DNA of 64,000 nucleotides. Origin: Tetrapisispora phaffii CBS 4417 (lineage: Eukaryota; Ascomycota; Saccharomycetes; Saccharomycetales; Saccharomycetaceae). Positions 1 to 10,825 of this stretch are shown here, piece by piece. Each line of letters starts with the position of its first letter. Position 1 is the stretch's first letter. The stretch is taken from the NCBI RefSeq assembly GCF_000236905.1, contig NC_016528.1, forward strand, positions 676,260-740,259, written 5' to 3'. Under the pieces are notes generated by a model, which worked only from the letters and a program-made list of their open reading frames with translations, did not search any database and was not told where the DNA came from. The position numbers were made by a program, and so were the translations under genes.

Positions 1-99
1 CAAATTGAAGAACAAAAAACCTCTAATGTCATTGACTCTAAATTTGACATTGATTTTGACAGAGGTCGGGTCGGGAGGAAAATAGTGAGTTTTGAATAG
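1..99 (+). CDS. C-terminal end of an unidentified protein (partial)
   Basis: The window opens inside a reading frame that runs 32 codons to a TAG at 97-99. The visible tail has a charged stretch (KFDIDFDRGRVGRKIVSFE) and ends in Glu. The composition looks like protein rather than chance AT-rich sequence, which would be expected to contain a stop. I do not recognise the family. The gene lies upstream of GCD11 in the same orientation, and its 5' part is outside the window. A chance open frame remains possible. Confidence 0.45.
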   Translation, partial: QIEEQKTSNVIDSKFDIDFDRGRVGRKIVSFE

Positions 100-812
100 A
101 AAGCATAAAAAACCAACTAATGCTGTGATTATACTTATTTATTTCAGTTTATCTTGAATAGTAAACCAAACAGAAATACCTTTTATAAACAATTCATTTT
201 GTTATTAAATAAAACTGTCAATTCCATCTAACAATTAAATACGATAATTACTGTCACACGGAACTAGGTCAATCAAACAACACTTTTTGGCTCAAAATAT
301 TACGTCCAACGTGATATTGAAAATATCGATTTTTCAAAAAAATAAAAAAAATTAAAGAATAAAAAAATTTTCGTTAGTTTGTCCAGAAAGGTTATATTTA
401 AATTTAAAATGAATAGATTAACTATAATTTGTTACTCAATATAATGCAGTAATGGATAAGAAATATTGAAAATAGTTTGAGTTTTAGATATAATTTCATT
501 ACAATATATAGTATTTTTATTTACTAGGTGATCTTATCCATATTCAATTTAAGTATACTACTAATCTCTTTGAAATATTGAATTATTAATAACACATTTT
601 GGTACTACTTTTGTTTTTAAATCTCATATTGAATAATTTATAATCATTATTTTAACTGTTGTAATAGTTTCAATTATTTGTTTTCGAGAATAGACCGTGT
701 AACTTACCAAGGCATAGCTATATAAGAAGAATACTTGTACTGTATCTCTCTTTTTCGTTTTTTTTGGGAATTATTTAAGTAATAGGAACTTTGATAGCAC
801 ACGTTATAGAAA
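100..812. other. Intergenic region upstream of GCD11
   Basis: About 0.7 kb of very AT-rich DNA with many short A and T tracts. No open frame, tRNA or splice-signal pair was seen on either strand. A T-rich tract at about 748-768 sits just upstream of the GCD11 start and probably belongs to its promoter. Confidence 0.6.
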
Positions 813-2381
813 ATGACTGATTTCCAAGACAGAGAACCTAGTATCATCATTAATGGTGATATGGATAATGAAGAAATCATTTATGGTGAAGAAGAGATCG
901 CTGAAGTTGAAGAAGCAGTTGTTGAAGAAGAAAAACCAAGAAAGAAAGTTGCCTTCAGTGGTTTAGATGAAGAATCTGATGAAGAAAAAAGAAAACGTGA
1001 ATTCGAAGAAGGAGGTGGTTTACCAGAACAACCAACGGACCCAGACTTTTCCAAGCTAAACCCATTATCTACAGAAATTATTAACAGACAAGCTACTATT
1101 AACATCGGTACCATTGGTCATGTCGCTCACGGTAAGTCTACTGTCGTTAGAGCAATTTCTGGTGTTCAAACTGTTCGTTTCAAGGATGAATTAGAACGTA
1201 ACATTACTATTAAATTAGGTTATGCTAATGCAAAGATATATAAATGTCAAGATCCTACTTGTCCAGAACCAGATTGTTACAGATCTTTCAAGTCCGATAA
1301 GGAAATCCATCCAAAATGTCAAAGACCAGGTTGCGAAGGTCGTTACGAACTAGTTCGTCATGTTTCATTTGTCGATTGTCCAGGTCACGATATTTTAATG
1401 AGTACTATGTTGTCCGGTGCTGCTGTAATGGACGCCGCTCTATTATTAATTGCCGGTAATGAATCCTGTCCTCAACCACAAACTTCTGAACATTTAGCTG
1501 CTATTGAAATTATGAAGTTAAAGCATGTTATCATTTTACAAAATAAAGTTGATTTAATGAAAGAAGAAAATGCTTTAGAACATGAAAAATCTATCTTGAA
1601 GTTTATTAGAGGTACTATTGCCGACGGTGCCCCAATTATCCCTATCTCTGCCCAATTGAAATATAATATTGACGCCGTTAATGAATTTATTGTAAAAACC
1701 ATCCCAGTTCCTCCAAGGGATTTCATGGTTTCTCCACGTTTGATTGTTATTCGTTCTTTCGATGTCAACAAACCAGGTACTGAAATTGAAGATTTGAATG
1801 GTGGTGTTGCTGGTGGTTCTATCCTAAATGGTGTCTTCAAATTAGGTGATGAAATCGAAATTAGACCAGGTATCGTCACTAAGGATGACAAAGGTAAAAT
1901 TCAATGTAAGCCAATTTTCTCCAACATTGTTTCCTTATTTGCTGAACAAAATGACCTAAAGTTTGCGGTTCCAGGTGGTTTGATCGGTGTTGGTACTAAG
2001 GTTGATCCAACATTATGTAGAGCAGATCGTTTAGTAGGTCAAGTTGTAGGTGCTAAGGGTCACTTACCAAATATTTATACAGATATTGAAATTAATTATT
2101 TCTTATTACGTCGTTTATTAGGTGTTAAGACTGATGGTCAAAAACAAGCTAAGGTTAGAAAATTAGAATCTAACGAAGTTTTAATGGTTAATATCGGTTC
2201 AACCGCTACAGGTGCCCGTGTAGTAGCTGTTAAAGCCGATATGGCCAGACTGCAATTAACTTCCCCAGTTTGTACAGAAGTTAATGAAAAGATTGCTTTA
2301 TCTAGACGTATTGATAAGCATTGGCGTCTAATCGGTTGGGCCACTATCAAGAAAGGTACAACTTTAGAACCAATTGCTTAA
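813..2381 (+). CDS. GCD11: Translation initiation factor eIF2 subunit gamma
   Basis: Encodes 522 aa, against 527 in S. cerevisiae Gcd11, and the two are nearly identical beyond a variable acidic N-terminus. The product is the GTPase subunit of eIF2, which binds initiator Met-tRNA and GTP and delivers them to the 40S subunit. Visible motifs are the P-loop GHVAHGKST (residues 102-110), DCPGH (188-192), NKVD (244-247) and a cysteine-rich zinc-ribbon insert with Cys at 145, 150, 155, 169 and 174. The EF-Tu-like domains 2 and 3 follow to the C-terminal LEPIA. The ATG at 813 gives the family N-terminus ([15 protein letters not shown]). Codon choice is strongly biased (GGT, CCA, GTT), as expected for an abundant translation factor. 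It is convergent with SST2. Confidence 0.98.
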   Translation: MTDFQDREPSIIINGDMDNEEIIYGEEEIAEVEEAVVEEEKPRKKVAFSGLDEESDEEKRKREFEEGGGLPEQPTDPDFSKLNPLSTEIINRQATINIGTIGHVAHGKSTVVRAISGVQTVRFKDELERNITIKLGYANAKIYKCQDPTCPEPDCYRSFKSDKEIHPKCQRPGCEGRYELVRHVSFVDCPGHDILMSTMLSGAAVMDAALLLIAGNESCPQPQTSEHLAAIEIMKLKHVIILQNKVDLMKEENALEHEKSILKFIRGTIADGAPIIPISAQLKYNIDAVNEFIVKTIPVPPRDFMVSPRLIVIRSFDVNKPGTEIEDLNGGVAGGSILNGVFKLGDEIEIRPGIVTKDDKGKIQCKPIFSNIVSLFAEQNDLKFAVPGGLIGVGTKVDPTLCRADRLVGQVVGAKGHLPNIYTDIEINYFLLRRLLGVKTDGQKQAKVRKLESNEVLMVNIGSTATGARVVAVKADMARLQLTSPVCTEVNEKIALSRRIDKHWRLIGWATIKKGTTLEPIA

Positions 2382-2660
2382 ACAATTGTAAAATAAACAA
2401 CCATAAAAAACTATATAACATAAATAAACCTCTGTATATCCTTCATGTCTTTTGTTAATCAAACAGCATATTTAAGTATAACTAATACTAACTAATAAAG
2501 AAAACCTAATTTGAGTAATTTCTCAATCGATGATAAATTATCTTTCAAACGTGAATGATCTTATTTGTTTTATCTTCATAGGAATCCCATCTTAAATGAT
2601 TTATTCAATAGAAAAATTGTGTGCTTATGTATTATGCAATATGTATTCTCAAGTGAATAT

Positions 2661-4706
2661 TTAAGTAGATAGACATCTTTCACGAATGTTAGAAGTCTGA
2701 AGAAATTCAGAAAACAATTTAGAGTTCTTAAATTTAGGTAATGAATCATTTTTCATAAGAAGACGTAAGTTATCTTTTAACTTTATAAATAATGGCAAAA
2801 TAATTAGAAGTAGATTAACAGCCGGTGACAATGTATCGTTGTATGACTGTCCGTCACTATTATCACTTTCTATATTCGAAATGTTCTCTTCAATATTAGT
2901 TTTAGAGGAATTAGTTAGTATATCAGGGGACGATGTTAATTTCTCCTCAGGTAAATTAATTTGAAAATTTTTTATCTGTAAATCAGAATTATCGTTCGTG
3001 GTACCATTAGTAGTTTTGGTAGTTAATTCATCAGTATTATCTGTATGCAAGATTACCTTACTAATGGACTCTCGCAGATTGTGGTCGATATTCAATTGAT
3101 ATGGTGCACATTCAATAATAAAAGTTGAATATATCTGATAAGACATCTCTAGACACTCACTTGCGTGTTTGGACAAAGCAGTATCCATTGCATCCGTAAT
3201 ATTATTCTGAATGTTAGATAATTTTCTATTTGCACTAGTTGAAGCTTTAGATTTTAGCATTTTATTTAAATTTCTCATCTTCTTTAAGAATTTAAGAATT
3301 TCTAAATAAGCATCTAAATTTTCAACACATATATCTTCTTGTAAGAACTGCCTAAAAAGAAAGCGCATCCCTGGATCAGCAATAATATCGTTAAACTCGA
3401 TATTCTTAAGTTCCGATGAGCCATGGGTTTTAATAGAAGAACTGATACTATGGCTCAAGGATTCTGTATCAGTGTTGAAACTATAAGAACCGGACTCCAT
3501 ATTTTTACTAAAGTTCACATTGTTATTGTCTGAGTATGGAATGGAGTGACTTCTAGTTTTAGTGTTTGATAGATTCCATTTAACTACACTCCAACCCAAT
3601 GGAGTTAGTTTAAAATAGGTTGTTTTGTTTATCATGACTTTTTTTGAAGATAATTTCTGATCTGGTTTAATAATTGGTTCAATCAAACCTTTTTTGGCAA
3701 AAAGTACTACGATATAAGATGCCTCCTTTGGGTAAAGTATATCTGTACAATCCATTAACCATTGCCACAAAGCTTTAGTTGTGAATGTATAATCAATAGG
3801 CTCGATATCTTTATCAAATACCTTATCCTTAAATAATCGCACACCAACATCAGACACATAATATTGAATATGAGAATCGGAGTCAGGATTTGTAAAAAAT
3901 CTATGTGCTAATGGAGATTCTCTATCTTCATTAGTCAGGTCAATATCCTGAAGTTGGATGCTTTGATTAATTATGCTCGTTTGGCTATTTTGAGTTGATT
4001 GAAACCCTGAAATAGGATCGTAATCAATTGATTCAAAACTGAATGAATCAGTGCTGTATTCTAATAACTTAAAAAGAGATGGTAATCTATCACTAGGTTT
4101 TGATGGAGACCAAATATTTGGGCGAGATCCCATTATTCTCATGAACAAAAGATATATTAGATAGTCACTACGAATGATTGAATCGGTCACAGAATTTCTT
4201 TCAAAACAAAATAATTGATTAGAATTCAACTCGGAGAATATAATGGGTGGAATTTCTTTCAAACCAATGCTCCTCGTGTACTGATACAAAATTGCAACAC
4301 CCTTTGGAGTTGGTTGCAACGGGGTCTTCTCCTTTGGTTCATTTCGTGTTCTATCAACTGGAGCATGCAGTAATTTCGCTTCCATGAATATTTTCAATAG
4401 ATGGTGTGCTAACTCATTTTTAATTGCATATGAAATGCTGATCGATGTTTTGTTCATTTCAACTTTTAATTCCATATTTTTCATTGTTTTTATAGCATCA
4501 GCTACTGAAAACGAGAAATAACATGACTGCTTAGAGAAAGAATTTAAAAATGTGCCTGAACGTGATTCTTTACTTTTCAATTGCAGGCTAATTAAAAAAA
4601 TTGAGTAAACATTTTTAATGTTATTTGTGTATATCAACCCGCTAGGAGTTCGATTGAATCCTTTTGACGATCTCTCATGCAACGTATTATTGTCAGCAAC
4701 TTTCAT
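2661..4706 (-). CDS. SST2: RGS-family GTPase-activating protein for the pheromone G-alpha
   Basis: Encodes 681 aa, close to S. cerevisiae Sst2 (698). Sst2 accelerates GTP hydrolysis on Gpa1 and so desensitises cells to mating pheromone, and it is recruited to the receptor tail by its DEP region. In the sequence, the N-terminal half has the fungal DEP arrangement (second DEP about residues 275-375, including the segment around LWQWLMDCTDI). The RGS domain begins near residue 435 (DPGMRFLFRQFLQED) and runs to the end, with an internal Asn/Thr/Ser-rich insert typical of yeast Sst2. The ATG at 4706 starts MKVADNNTLHERS. Two pheromone-response-element matches lie about 420-450 bp upstream. In S. 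cerevisiae SST2 is next to RIF2 and FMP27; here it is next to SGV1, consistent with mixed duplicated segments. Confidence 0.93.
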   Translation of the reverse strand: MKVADNNTLHERSSKGFNRTPSGLIYTNNIKNVYSIFLISLQLKSKESRSGTFLNSFSKQSCYFSFSVADAIKTMKNMELKVEMNKTSISISYAIKNELAHHLLKIFMEAKLLHAPVDRTRNEPKEKTPLQPTPKGVAILYQYTRSIGLKEIPPIIFSELNSNQLFCFERNSVTDSIIRSDYLIYLLFMRIMGSRPNIWSPSKPSDRLPSLFKLLEYSTDSFSFESIDYDPISGFQSTQNSQTSIINQSIQLQDIDLTNEDRESPLAHRFFTNPDSDSHIQYYVSDVGVRLFKDKVFDKDIEPIDYTFTTKALWQWLMDCTDILYPKEASYIVVLFAKKGLIEPIIKPDQKLSSKKVMINKTTYFKLTPLGWSVVKWNLSNTKTRSHSIPYSDNNNVNFSKNMESGSYSFNTDTESLSHSISSSIKTHGSSELKNIEFNDIIADPGMRFLFRQFLQEDICVENLDAYLEILKFLKKMRNLNKMLKSKASTSANRKLSNIQNNITDAMDTALSKHASECLEMSYQIYSTFIIECAPYQLNIDHNLRESISKVILHTDNTDELTTKTTNGTTNDNSDLQIKNFQINLPEEKLTSSPDILTNSSKTNIEENISNIESDNSDGQSYNDTLSPAVNLLLIILPLFIKLKDNLRLLMKNDSLPKFKNSKLFSEFLQTSNIRERCLST

Positions 4707-5385
4707 ATTTATTACCTTTTACAGAATTATTCGTTTTGAACTAAGCAGCAGCCTTGCTATTAAGTATAATTAGATGATCCAAAATTCATTAGTTGAAATA
4801 ACAAAAATTCGAAAGGCAAAATAATATAACAACTAAAATCATTAGTATATATATATATTCATATTTATTTATTGACATTATTGCATTATTGAAAAGATTC
4901 TTCACAATTGTTTATAAGTAACCATGGTTTTAATAAGCTACCTACCTTTCTAGGTCCGAAACATAATCATCTTGATTCAAAACAGTTACAATTTAAAGTT
5001 TAGTCTCATAAATAGACTGAAAGATTTCATTAAACACACGTATGCTGTTGTGATACAATATACCATCGAATATATCGTATAGTAACCATAATATAGAGGT
5101 TCGTTGTAGAGATAGAATGAATGTGTTTCAGAAATCAAGGAACCTTCCAATTTTGAAACATTTTCAATTACGCTTTAGTCGCGTACTCGAACCATTGCAC
5201 AACATGACAATAAAAATACCGAAGAAATTGAAAACTCATTCATATCTGTTTTAGAAGAACTATATCTCCATGGTAAAATTCTGGTTACAGTTTCAGAAGT
5301 TATCTATATGTATGTGTGTTTAATAGTGTTAATATTTCATTAAAAATCTTTTTCAATAAAGAAAAATATATATGGTAAAGTACAT
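4707..5385. other. Intergenic region between SST2 and SGV1 (SST2 promoter side)
   Basis: About 0.68 kb of AT-rich DNA between the SST2 start and the SGV1 stop, both on the minus strand. It contains an (AT)-rich tract at 4844-4860 and the two pheromone-element matches listed separately. An ATG-led frame of 45 codons (5117-5254, plus) overlaps both elements and is regarded as chance. Confidence 0.6.
5124..5160. promoter_or_regulatory. Pair of pheromone response elements (Ste12-type) upstream of SST2
   Basis: TGTTTCA at 5124-5130 and TGAAACA at 5154-5160 are exact matches to the Ste12 pheromone response element in opposite orientations, 23 bp apart and 418-454 bp upstream of the SST2 ATG. In S. 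cerevisiae SST2 is pheromone-induced through Ste12 at such elements. The match is seen directly; function is inferred from the neighbouring gene. Confidence 0.6.
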
Positions 5386-7407
5386 CTAGTAAAAATCAGC
5401 AAAGTTCTTGTCTCTGGTATTATTGTCAGTATTTTTGGAAATTTTACTTTCATTTTTATTACTAGTGTCACTCTGAGTTTGTTTGTCAGATTCACGTAAA
5501 TGCTCTCTGACACTGCTGTTCTGATAAGTCTCGGAATCTATTCCTCTACTGAAGCGGCTCTCGTTGCTAGCAGTCGGACCTTTATTGTATGGTTTTGAAT
5601 TTTGATTGATCCTTGTGTGAGATTGTCTGTTCTCATGTTTACTATCGTCCCGACTAATCGTCGAGGAAATTTTATTTGTTCTGGATTCAATGTTGCTTTC
5701 TTCGTGGTCTCTTCTGTATGTGTTATTATATTGGTTGATTCTACCAGAAATGGCATTAGAATAATTTCCAGAACTAGCTTTTTGGGTGTGCCTATTATAA
5801 GTTGCAGGGTTTCTATCATTAGCATGTGGATCAGATTTTTGATATCTTGATCTACTATTAGGCAGGTTACTCATCTTGTTGTTGTTGCTATATTGACGCG
5901 AATCGGTATTGTACTGATTATAATGTTTATTGTTTTTATTCATATTATTGGGTCCGTTATTATTGTATCTGTTTTGGTTACCTTTATAAGTTTGAGATCT
6001 GTAATTAGGATTTGATTGGTTCGGATATGTAGATCTTGAATTAGAAAAGTTGTTGTTATTATTATTAAATGTGTTTTCAGCATAATATCGTTCAGGAGCA
6101 TTTATATCACTTGACTGTGATATCTGTTTTCCTTTTTCCATTCCTTTTTCATTTATATGACCCTTCGGAGCTGTTGGAACTCTCTGCGAAAGAGACTGAT
6201 GCATTTCTTCCTTATATCTTTTTATATCAGATTCGTGACTTTCTTCAGTTAAGCAAGTTAAATGTTTAGACGGCAAGGGCTCTTCTTTAAAAAATGGATG
6301 TTGTAAAGCTGACATTGCTGTCAATCTTTTATATGGATTCAATGATAGTAAACTCCTCAAAAAATCTAATCCGGTTGCAGTTAAAAACTTACCAAAACGT
6401 TCACTTAACGTTTCTGGATAACTTGTTCTCAGCAATTCTGCACCAGGCAAGTAAGCCGCCATATCCCAAGATTCTTTAGTTGGTGTGCCTAATAATTTGA
6501 ATATGACATGACCTTGGTCGATGTCAGAATTGCCCTGTAAGATAGGTTTCTTTTCAAAGAATTCCGCAAAAACACATCCAATACCCCATAAATCGACAGC
6601 AGTAGTGTATTGTTTATCACCTAAAACCAACTCTGGTGCTCTATACCATCTAGTTACAACAACCCCGGTATACTTAGCCCCTATACCAGCACCACCTGGA
6701 TATTTCAAATTTGGCGGCGTCCCATAATACATTCTGGCCAAACCAAAGTCAGCTAATTTCAATGTCCCAGTATGATCAATTAAAATGTTTGCAGTTTTTA
6801 TATCTCTATGCATATATTTTTCACAGTGAAGGTAATTTATACCTTCTAGTAATTGAAGCATCATATTCTTTACTTCATTAACGGGTAGAGTGATTCTAGG
6901 GTTATGCAAAAGACCAGATAAATCCGCTATCATATAAGGCAAAATCATATAAAAAGACTTATTTAGAAGTGATGGGTCTTTAGCATTATTAGAATAGTTT
7001 GCGTTGCTATTGCTTGGTTCTGGTGCAGTATCATAAACCATCTCTATTAATTTTACAATGTGCTTGTTATTTAGTTTCCTAAGAATAGTAATTTCACGCT
7101 GAGCTGTAATTGGAAATAAGTCACTTTCCTGAGGCATTATTATTCTCTTCATGGCGACCTGCCTCTGCGTTTCCAAATGTATTCCCTTATAAACGGCACC
7201 AAAGGTACCTTGGCCTAATTTTTTCTCTTCTTTATAATGATTTTTAAACATAGTACACCCATATATAGTTTCATTCTTCCTTGCATTCAGCTCAATGTAA
7301 CTTAAATTAGTATTAAGGTCCATCTGAACCGTTGGCATCTGTTTGATCTTCCCAATTTTATACTTGAATTCAGTCTTTTTCAAAGGACTGTTGGTAGCTG
7401 CAGACAT
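5386..7407 (-). CDS. SGV1: Cyclin-dependent kinase of the BUR complex
   Basis: Encodes 673 aa (S. cerevisiae Sgv1/Bur1 has 657). Bur1 with its cyclin Bur2 phosphorylates Spt5 and the Rpb1 tail or linker to promote RNA polymerase II elongation. The N-terminal kinase domain is complete: glycine loop [11 protein letters not shown] (65-75), ATP-site Lys87, the Bur1-type PITAQREI cyclin-contact helix (99-106, instead of PSTAIRE), HRDIK (200-204), DFGLA (220-224) and activation-loop Thr252 in [11 protein letters not shown]. After about residue 430 comes a roughly 240-residue Asn/Ser/Arg-rich low-complexity tail ending FADFY, similar to the IADLY end of the S. cerevisiae protein. The ATG at 7407 gives the family start. 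ORC4, its S. cerevisiae neighbour, is missing between it and TIF3. Confidence 0.96.
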   Translation of the reverse strand: MSAATNSPLKKTEFKYKIGKIKQMPTVQMDLNTNLSYIELNARKNETIYGCTMFKNHYKEEKKLGQGTFGAVYKGIHLETQRQVAMKRIIMPQESDLFPITAQREITILRKLNNKHIVKLIEMVYDTAPEPSNSNANYSNNAKDPSLLNKSFYMILPYMIADLSGLLHNPRITLPVNEVKNMMLQLLEGINYLHCEKYMHRDIKTANILIDHTGTLKLADFGLARMYYGTPPNLKYPGGAGIGAKYTGVVVTRWYRAPELVLGDKQYTTAVDLWGIGCVFAEFFEKKPILQGNSDIDQGHVIFKLLGTPTKESWDMAAYLPGAELLRTSYPETLSERFGKFLTATGLDFLRSLLSLNPYKRLTAMSALQHPFFKEEPLPSKHLTCLTEESHESDIKRYKEEMHQSLSQRVPTAPKGHINEKGMEKGKQISQSSDINAPERYYAENTFNNNNNNFSNSRSTYPNQSNPNYRSQTYKGNQNRYNNNGPNNMNKNNKHYNQYNTDSRQYSNNNKMSNLPNSRSRYQKSDPHANDRNPATYNRHTQKASSGNYSNAISGRINQYNNTYRRDHEESNIESRTNKISSTISRDDSKHENRQSHTRINQNSKPYNKGPTASNESRFSRGIDSETYQNSSVREHLRESDKQTQSDTSNKNESKISKNTDNNTRDKNFADFY

Positions 7408-7995
7408 AGTTCAAATGTATTTGTAATGTCTTATTTACCGGTTGATGGATATGATACCTTATAGGTTACTTCAGCTAGCCTTTTGATTTTGGTGTTACAA
7501 GGTTAATCTATTGATTGCCGGTTCGTTTTAAAGTAGCATTTGAATCATATCAATATTTAAGTACTGAATTATCTATGATCGGTAACAGCCACATTTTTGG
7601 AATTTCGTTTCCGGTGATTTTTCAAAATAATATTGGCCAAAGCTAATTACCGCCATTGTAAACGAATAGAGTTAATGCAAATGACAATCGGAACCAATTC
7701 AAATATAAAATCCTGGATTCTTGAAAGTAATCAAACTCAACTTAAAGTAATTAATTGCAAAGTGTCGAGATTTACAATGAAACTATTTCGTTGTAACTCT
7801 CATGAAGAAGATAGAACTCTAAAATATCACTAAAATTATACTACTTTACAAAGTTGTTATATAAAAGTATATATAAGAACATATATACAATGGTCTTTAT
7901 CTTAACTAACTTATTTCAATCAAGATGAAACAGAATTGGTTCATTATTAATGGCAACATATATGCTGAACAAACAAAATAGAACTAATAATTATT
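7408..7995. other. Intergenic region between SGV1 and TIF3 (slot of missing ORC4/RIF2)
   Basis: About 0.59 kb without a supported gene. In S. cerevisiae ORC4 lies between SGV1 and TIF3. I see no remnant of an AAA+ ATPase motif here on either strand. The only longer frame (7633-7833, plus) lacks an ATG start and recognisable features. Confidence 0.6.
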
Positions 7996-9183
7996 TTATT
8001 TTTTACCGGCAACTTCCCATTCACTATCATCACCATCGTTGACAGATAATTTGGCAGCTTCTCTTTCTAGTTGGGTGATTTCCTCTTCCTTTTTGGCAGG
8101 AGTTTTAACTTCTTCTTCATCTTCTTCATTATCAACATCGTTACTCAAAACAGCAAAAGCTGATTGTTGAATTTTTGGTTTTTCTTCAGTCTTTTCGGTA
8201 ACAGTTCTTTCGTATCTTTGGGTTTTTTGTTGGTATTTAGCACCTCTAGCACTACCCCAGTCTAATTCTGGTTCATCTTTTCTTGGCTTTCTCTCTCTTG
8301 GAGCTCTGTTAAAGTTTCCTTGTTCACCAAAGTTAGAACCTCTGGCACTACCCCAGTCTAAGTTTGGTTCTTCTCTTCTTGGTTTTCTTTCTTGGTAGTT
8401 AGAACCTCTGGCAGCACCCCAATCTAAGTTAACTTCTTCTCTTTCTGGTCTTCTCTCTTGGTAGTTGGAACCTCTGGCGACACCCCAATCTAAGTTTGGT
8501 TCTTCTCTTCTTGGCTTTCTTTCTTGGTAGTTAGAGCCTCTGGCAGCACCCCAATCTAGATTAGCTTCTTCCCTGTCTGGTCTACCACCTTGGAAGTTGG
8601 AACCTCTAGCGGCACCCCAGTCAAAATCTTCACCACCTCTAGAAAATTCTCTTCTTGGACCAGCTACAGAAACGTAAACGGTACGGTCATTTAATCTGGT
8701 AGCATTGAAGGTTAAAGCTTTGACTAAGTCATCACGTTGAGCAAATTCAACAAAAGCAATACCCTTTAAACGGGATGGATCTCTCATATCAGTTGGTAAA
8801 GCCAAGTCAACAACAGCACCTTCCTTTTCCAAACCATCTTCCACCCAAGCAGTGACACCTTCTGGAGTGATATCCCATGGAATGTTGTTAATGATAGCCT
8901 TGTATGGTGGAACATCTGGAACTGGGTATTCGGTACGTTGGAAATCTCTTCTTGCACCAGCACCTAAAGCAGGGTCTAATCTCGACCCTCTACCACCAGC
9001 ACCCATCTTAGCCATATTAGCAGCAGCTAATTCCTCTAAAGGAATGGTATTGGCTTGAGCACTTTCAATTGGAATATTAATCTTGTTCAAATCGACGTCT
9101 TCATCGGCCCAGGAAGAACCGAAAGTCTCGTCGTTCAAGAAGGAATTCAAATCCATCTTCACATTTTTCTTTGCAGGAGCCAT
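7996..9183 (-). CDS. TIF3: Translation initiation factor eIF4B
   Basis: Encodes 395 aa from the ATG at 9183 (MAPAKKNVKMDLNSFL...), matching the family start; the open frame extends three non-ATG codons further and these are not included. Tif3 is an RNA-binding, RNA-annealing cofactor that stimulates eIF4A and 40S recruitment. Visible parts are an N-terminal segment, one RRM (about residues 95-175, with AIINNIPWDITPEGV and the RNP1-like GIAFVEFA), six copies of a repeat with core DWG(A/S/V)ARG(S/A)(N/K) (about 185-320) and an acidic C-terminus ending EWEVAGKK. S. cerevisiae has seven repeats. The gene is divergent from FMP27 across an unusually long 1.6-kb gap. Confidence 0.96.
   Translation of the reverse strand: MAPAKKNVKMDLNSFLNDETFGSSWADEDVDLNKINIPIESAQANTIPLEELAAANMAKMGAGGRGSRLDPALGAGARRDFQRTEYPVPDVPPYKAIINNIPWDITPEGVTAWVEDGLEKEGAVVDLALPTDMRDPSRLKGIAFVEFAQRDDLVKALTFNATRLNDRTVYVSVAGPRREFSRGGEDFDWGAARGSNFQGGRPDREEANLDWGAARGSNYQERKPRREEPNLDWGVARGSNYQERRPEREEVNLDWGAARGSNYQERKPRREEPNLDWGSARGSNFGEQGNFNRAPRERKPRKDEPELDWGSARGAKYQQKTQRYERTVTEKTEEKPKIQQSAFAVLSNDVDNEEDEEEVKTPAKKEEEITQLEREAAKLSVNDGDDSEWEVAGKK
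8226..8637 (-). repeat. Six tandem coding repeats of eIF4B (DWGxARG)
   Basis: Six head-to-tail repeats in TIF3, mostly 22 codons each, with one longer linker before the last. Neighbouring copies are alike at DNA as well as protein level: the phrase encoding ARGSNYQER recurs almost unchanged at about 8393, 8459 and 8525. This suggests recent unequal exchange. Copy number varies between species, and S. cerevisiae Tif3 has seven. Confidence 0.8.
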
Positions 9184-10825
9184 CTTGCACACACACTCTT
9201 AATCTAGGTTATATTACTCTATAGTAATGAAAGGCTGAAACAAACAGAAATAAACCCTGTTCCCTCTTAACAGAACTTCAAGCTACAAATACCTAAAATG
9301 TTAATCTATCTTTTATAAGTTAAGTATAGAATTACATTTTCATCACCCATTAATTAGTGAAATCTTCCAACCTCATCGTTACTTTTTCACGAAGTAGTAA
9401 AAATTTTCCGTTTGGCTGCGAAATGCTGTTTAATTATTAGTTTTCTGTGTTCGCGATGAAGTTTAACCAGTGCAAAAGCCAGGGACGGGTAACTTACCTT
9501 ATAGCTAGTGCTCGTACTTATGAAGCTGGGTTGGCTCATTTGGTTAATTAGTTATCCTAGCATTAAAATGGCTTCTGCAATATATCACATAAATATAAGT
9601 TACTCCATGACGTTCTATAGGGGTCGTATATCTATCTTTATTTTGTGTTTTTAGGCTGGAAAGTCTCATAATGACGGCTATCTGAAGTCCGTCACGCCCA
9701 ATTCAGTCACTTTTTTATTACCGTGTTTGGTTTTTCAGTGCCGTGTCTTTTATCATTTGTAACGAACTTCATTGTTCTTTGAATGGATAGTGATATAAAT
9801 GGAGCTGGGCGGCAAATATTTTACTACTTTATAAACTACATTACGTTGATATGTTTTCAGTAAAAGCGTTTGAAACAAAGGTATAAGAAGCAGAAATATA
9901 TAGGTAAATGAATAGGTATGTGTTAGAAGGGCGGAAGTTAGTTTCAGATGACTCTGCATTCAGGTAATCGAGAGACAAATTCATTCATTTAGTACGCCGC
10001 ATTCCTGCGTGATTGAAGCAGGGTTGAAGGGAAACTATACGTATTCTTTTGTATTACAAGTAACATTATTCTCATGTTTTTTTGTATTTTGGTGGCTAGA
10101 CATCGTTATAGTTATTCTATGTGAATTATGAAAACAAAAGGAGTGATACTTCTTTTGCCCATTGGACACTAGATATCGTCTAAAGGATTGGTTATGAGGA
10201 GCATTGTAAATAAGTCACAATGGTGGGATATTTTTAATTGTTAGCAAAAAATACCAAATACCACAAGTCACGATCGAATATAAAGAATAGCATTTTGTTT
10301 GTCTTAATAAAATGAGGTTTTACAACGATAGTGTTTAGCTCTCTCTCTTTCTCTTTACGGTGATGACTACACTTTAGTTTTCTTTCCCTCTTTTAACTTT
10401 TCCATGCTTTAGTTTGGAATCAGACGCATAACATGTCATGCACCTTTTCTCAGTACTTTTTTTAAGGAAGTTCCGAAAAATCAGAAATGTCATTGAATAT
10501 TTCGGCATGTCGGTAACGTGGGTAGCACTGATGATTTATAGTACAAAGAAACTGCCCTATTTTTTAAAAATTTGAAGAGTTGGAAACTTTAATTTAATAT
10601 TACAAAAGGTTAAAATCATTAATTATGAAAATATTAATAATCTCTATCTTATGTAAAATAGTTATTGTCTGGCACTAAATGAAGATGTGATACCATACTA
10701 ACACATTTATTAAGACAAGTAATATAATATTTTGAAGCACTACAACCTAAACTATTTGTAAGAGGCCCTTCAAATAAACATTCACATACCAATAGGCACT
10801 CATCAGCATTTGACTGTAATTAAAA
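9184..10825. other. Long divergent intergenic region between TIF3 and FMP27
   Basis: 1.6 kb without a supported gene, long for this genome. It holds a Reb1-core match (CGGGTAA at 9486-9492) and a GTATGT at 9916-9921 followed on the same strand by a perfect TACTAAC at 10696-10702 (possible intron, see findings). Small ATG-led frames of 28-68 codons occur on both strands, including a minus frame at 9753-9959 with a hydrophobic segment. None resembles a known family. No tRNA or convincing C/D snoRNA was found. Confidence 0.5.

Noticed and set aside
2489..2495. TACTAAC branch-point match between GCD11 and SST2
   Set aside because: No GTATGT donor upstream on that strand; it lies in the GCD11 3' region.
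5117..5254. 45-codon plus-strand ORF in the SST2 promoter
   Set aside because: It overlaps both pheromone elements and is simply a basic, Leu-rich translation of spacer. No conservation can be shown.
9753..9959. 68-codon minus-strand ORF with a hydrophobic segment
   Set aside because: It has a true ATG, but the product is Leu/Thr/Tyr-rich spacer-like sequence without recognisable motifs. It could be kept only if conserved elsewhere.
10360..10535. Possible C/D snoRNA (C-box-like GTGATGA)
   Set aside because: No D box at a suitable distance (the next CTGA is about 160 nt away) and no terminal stem.
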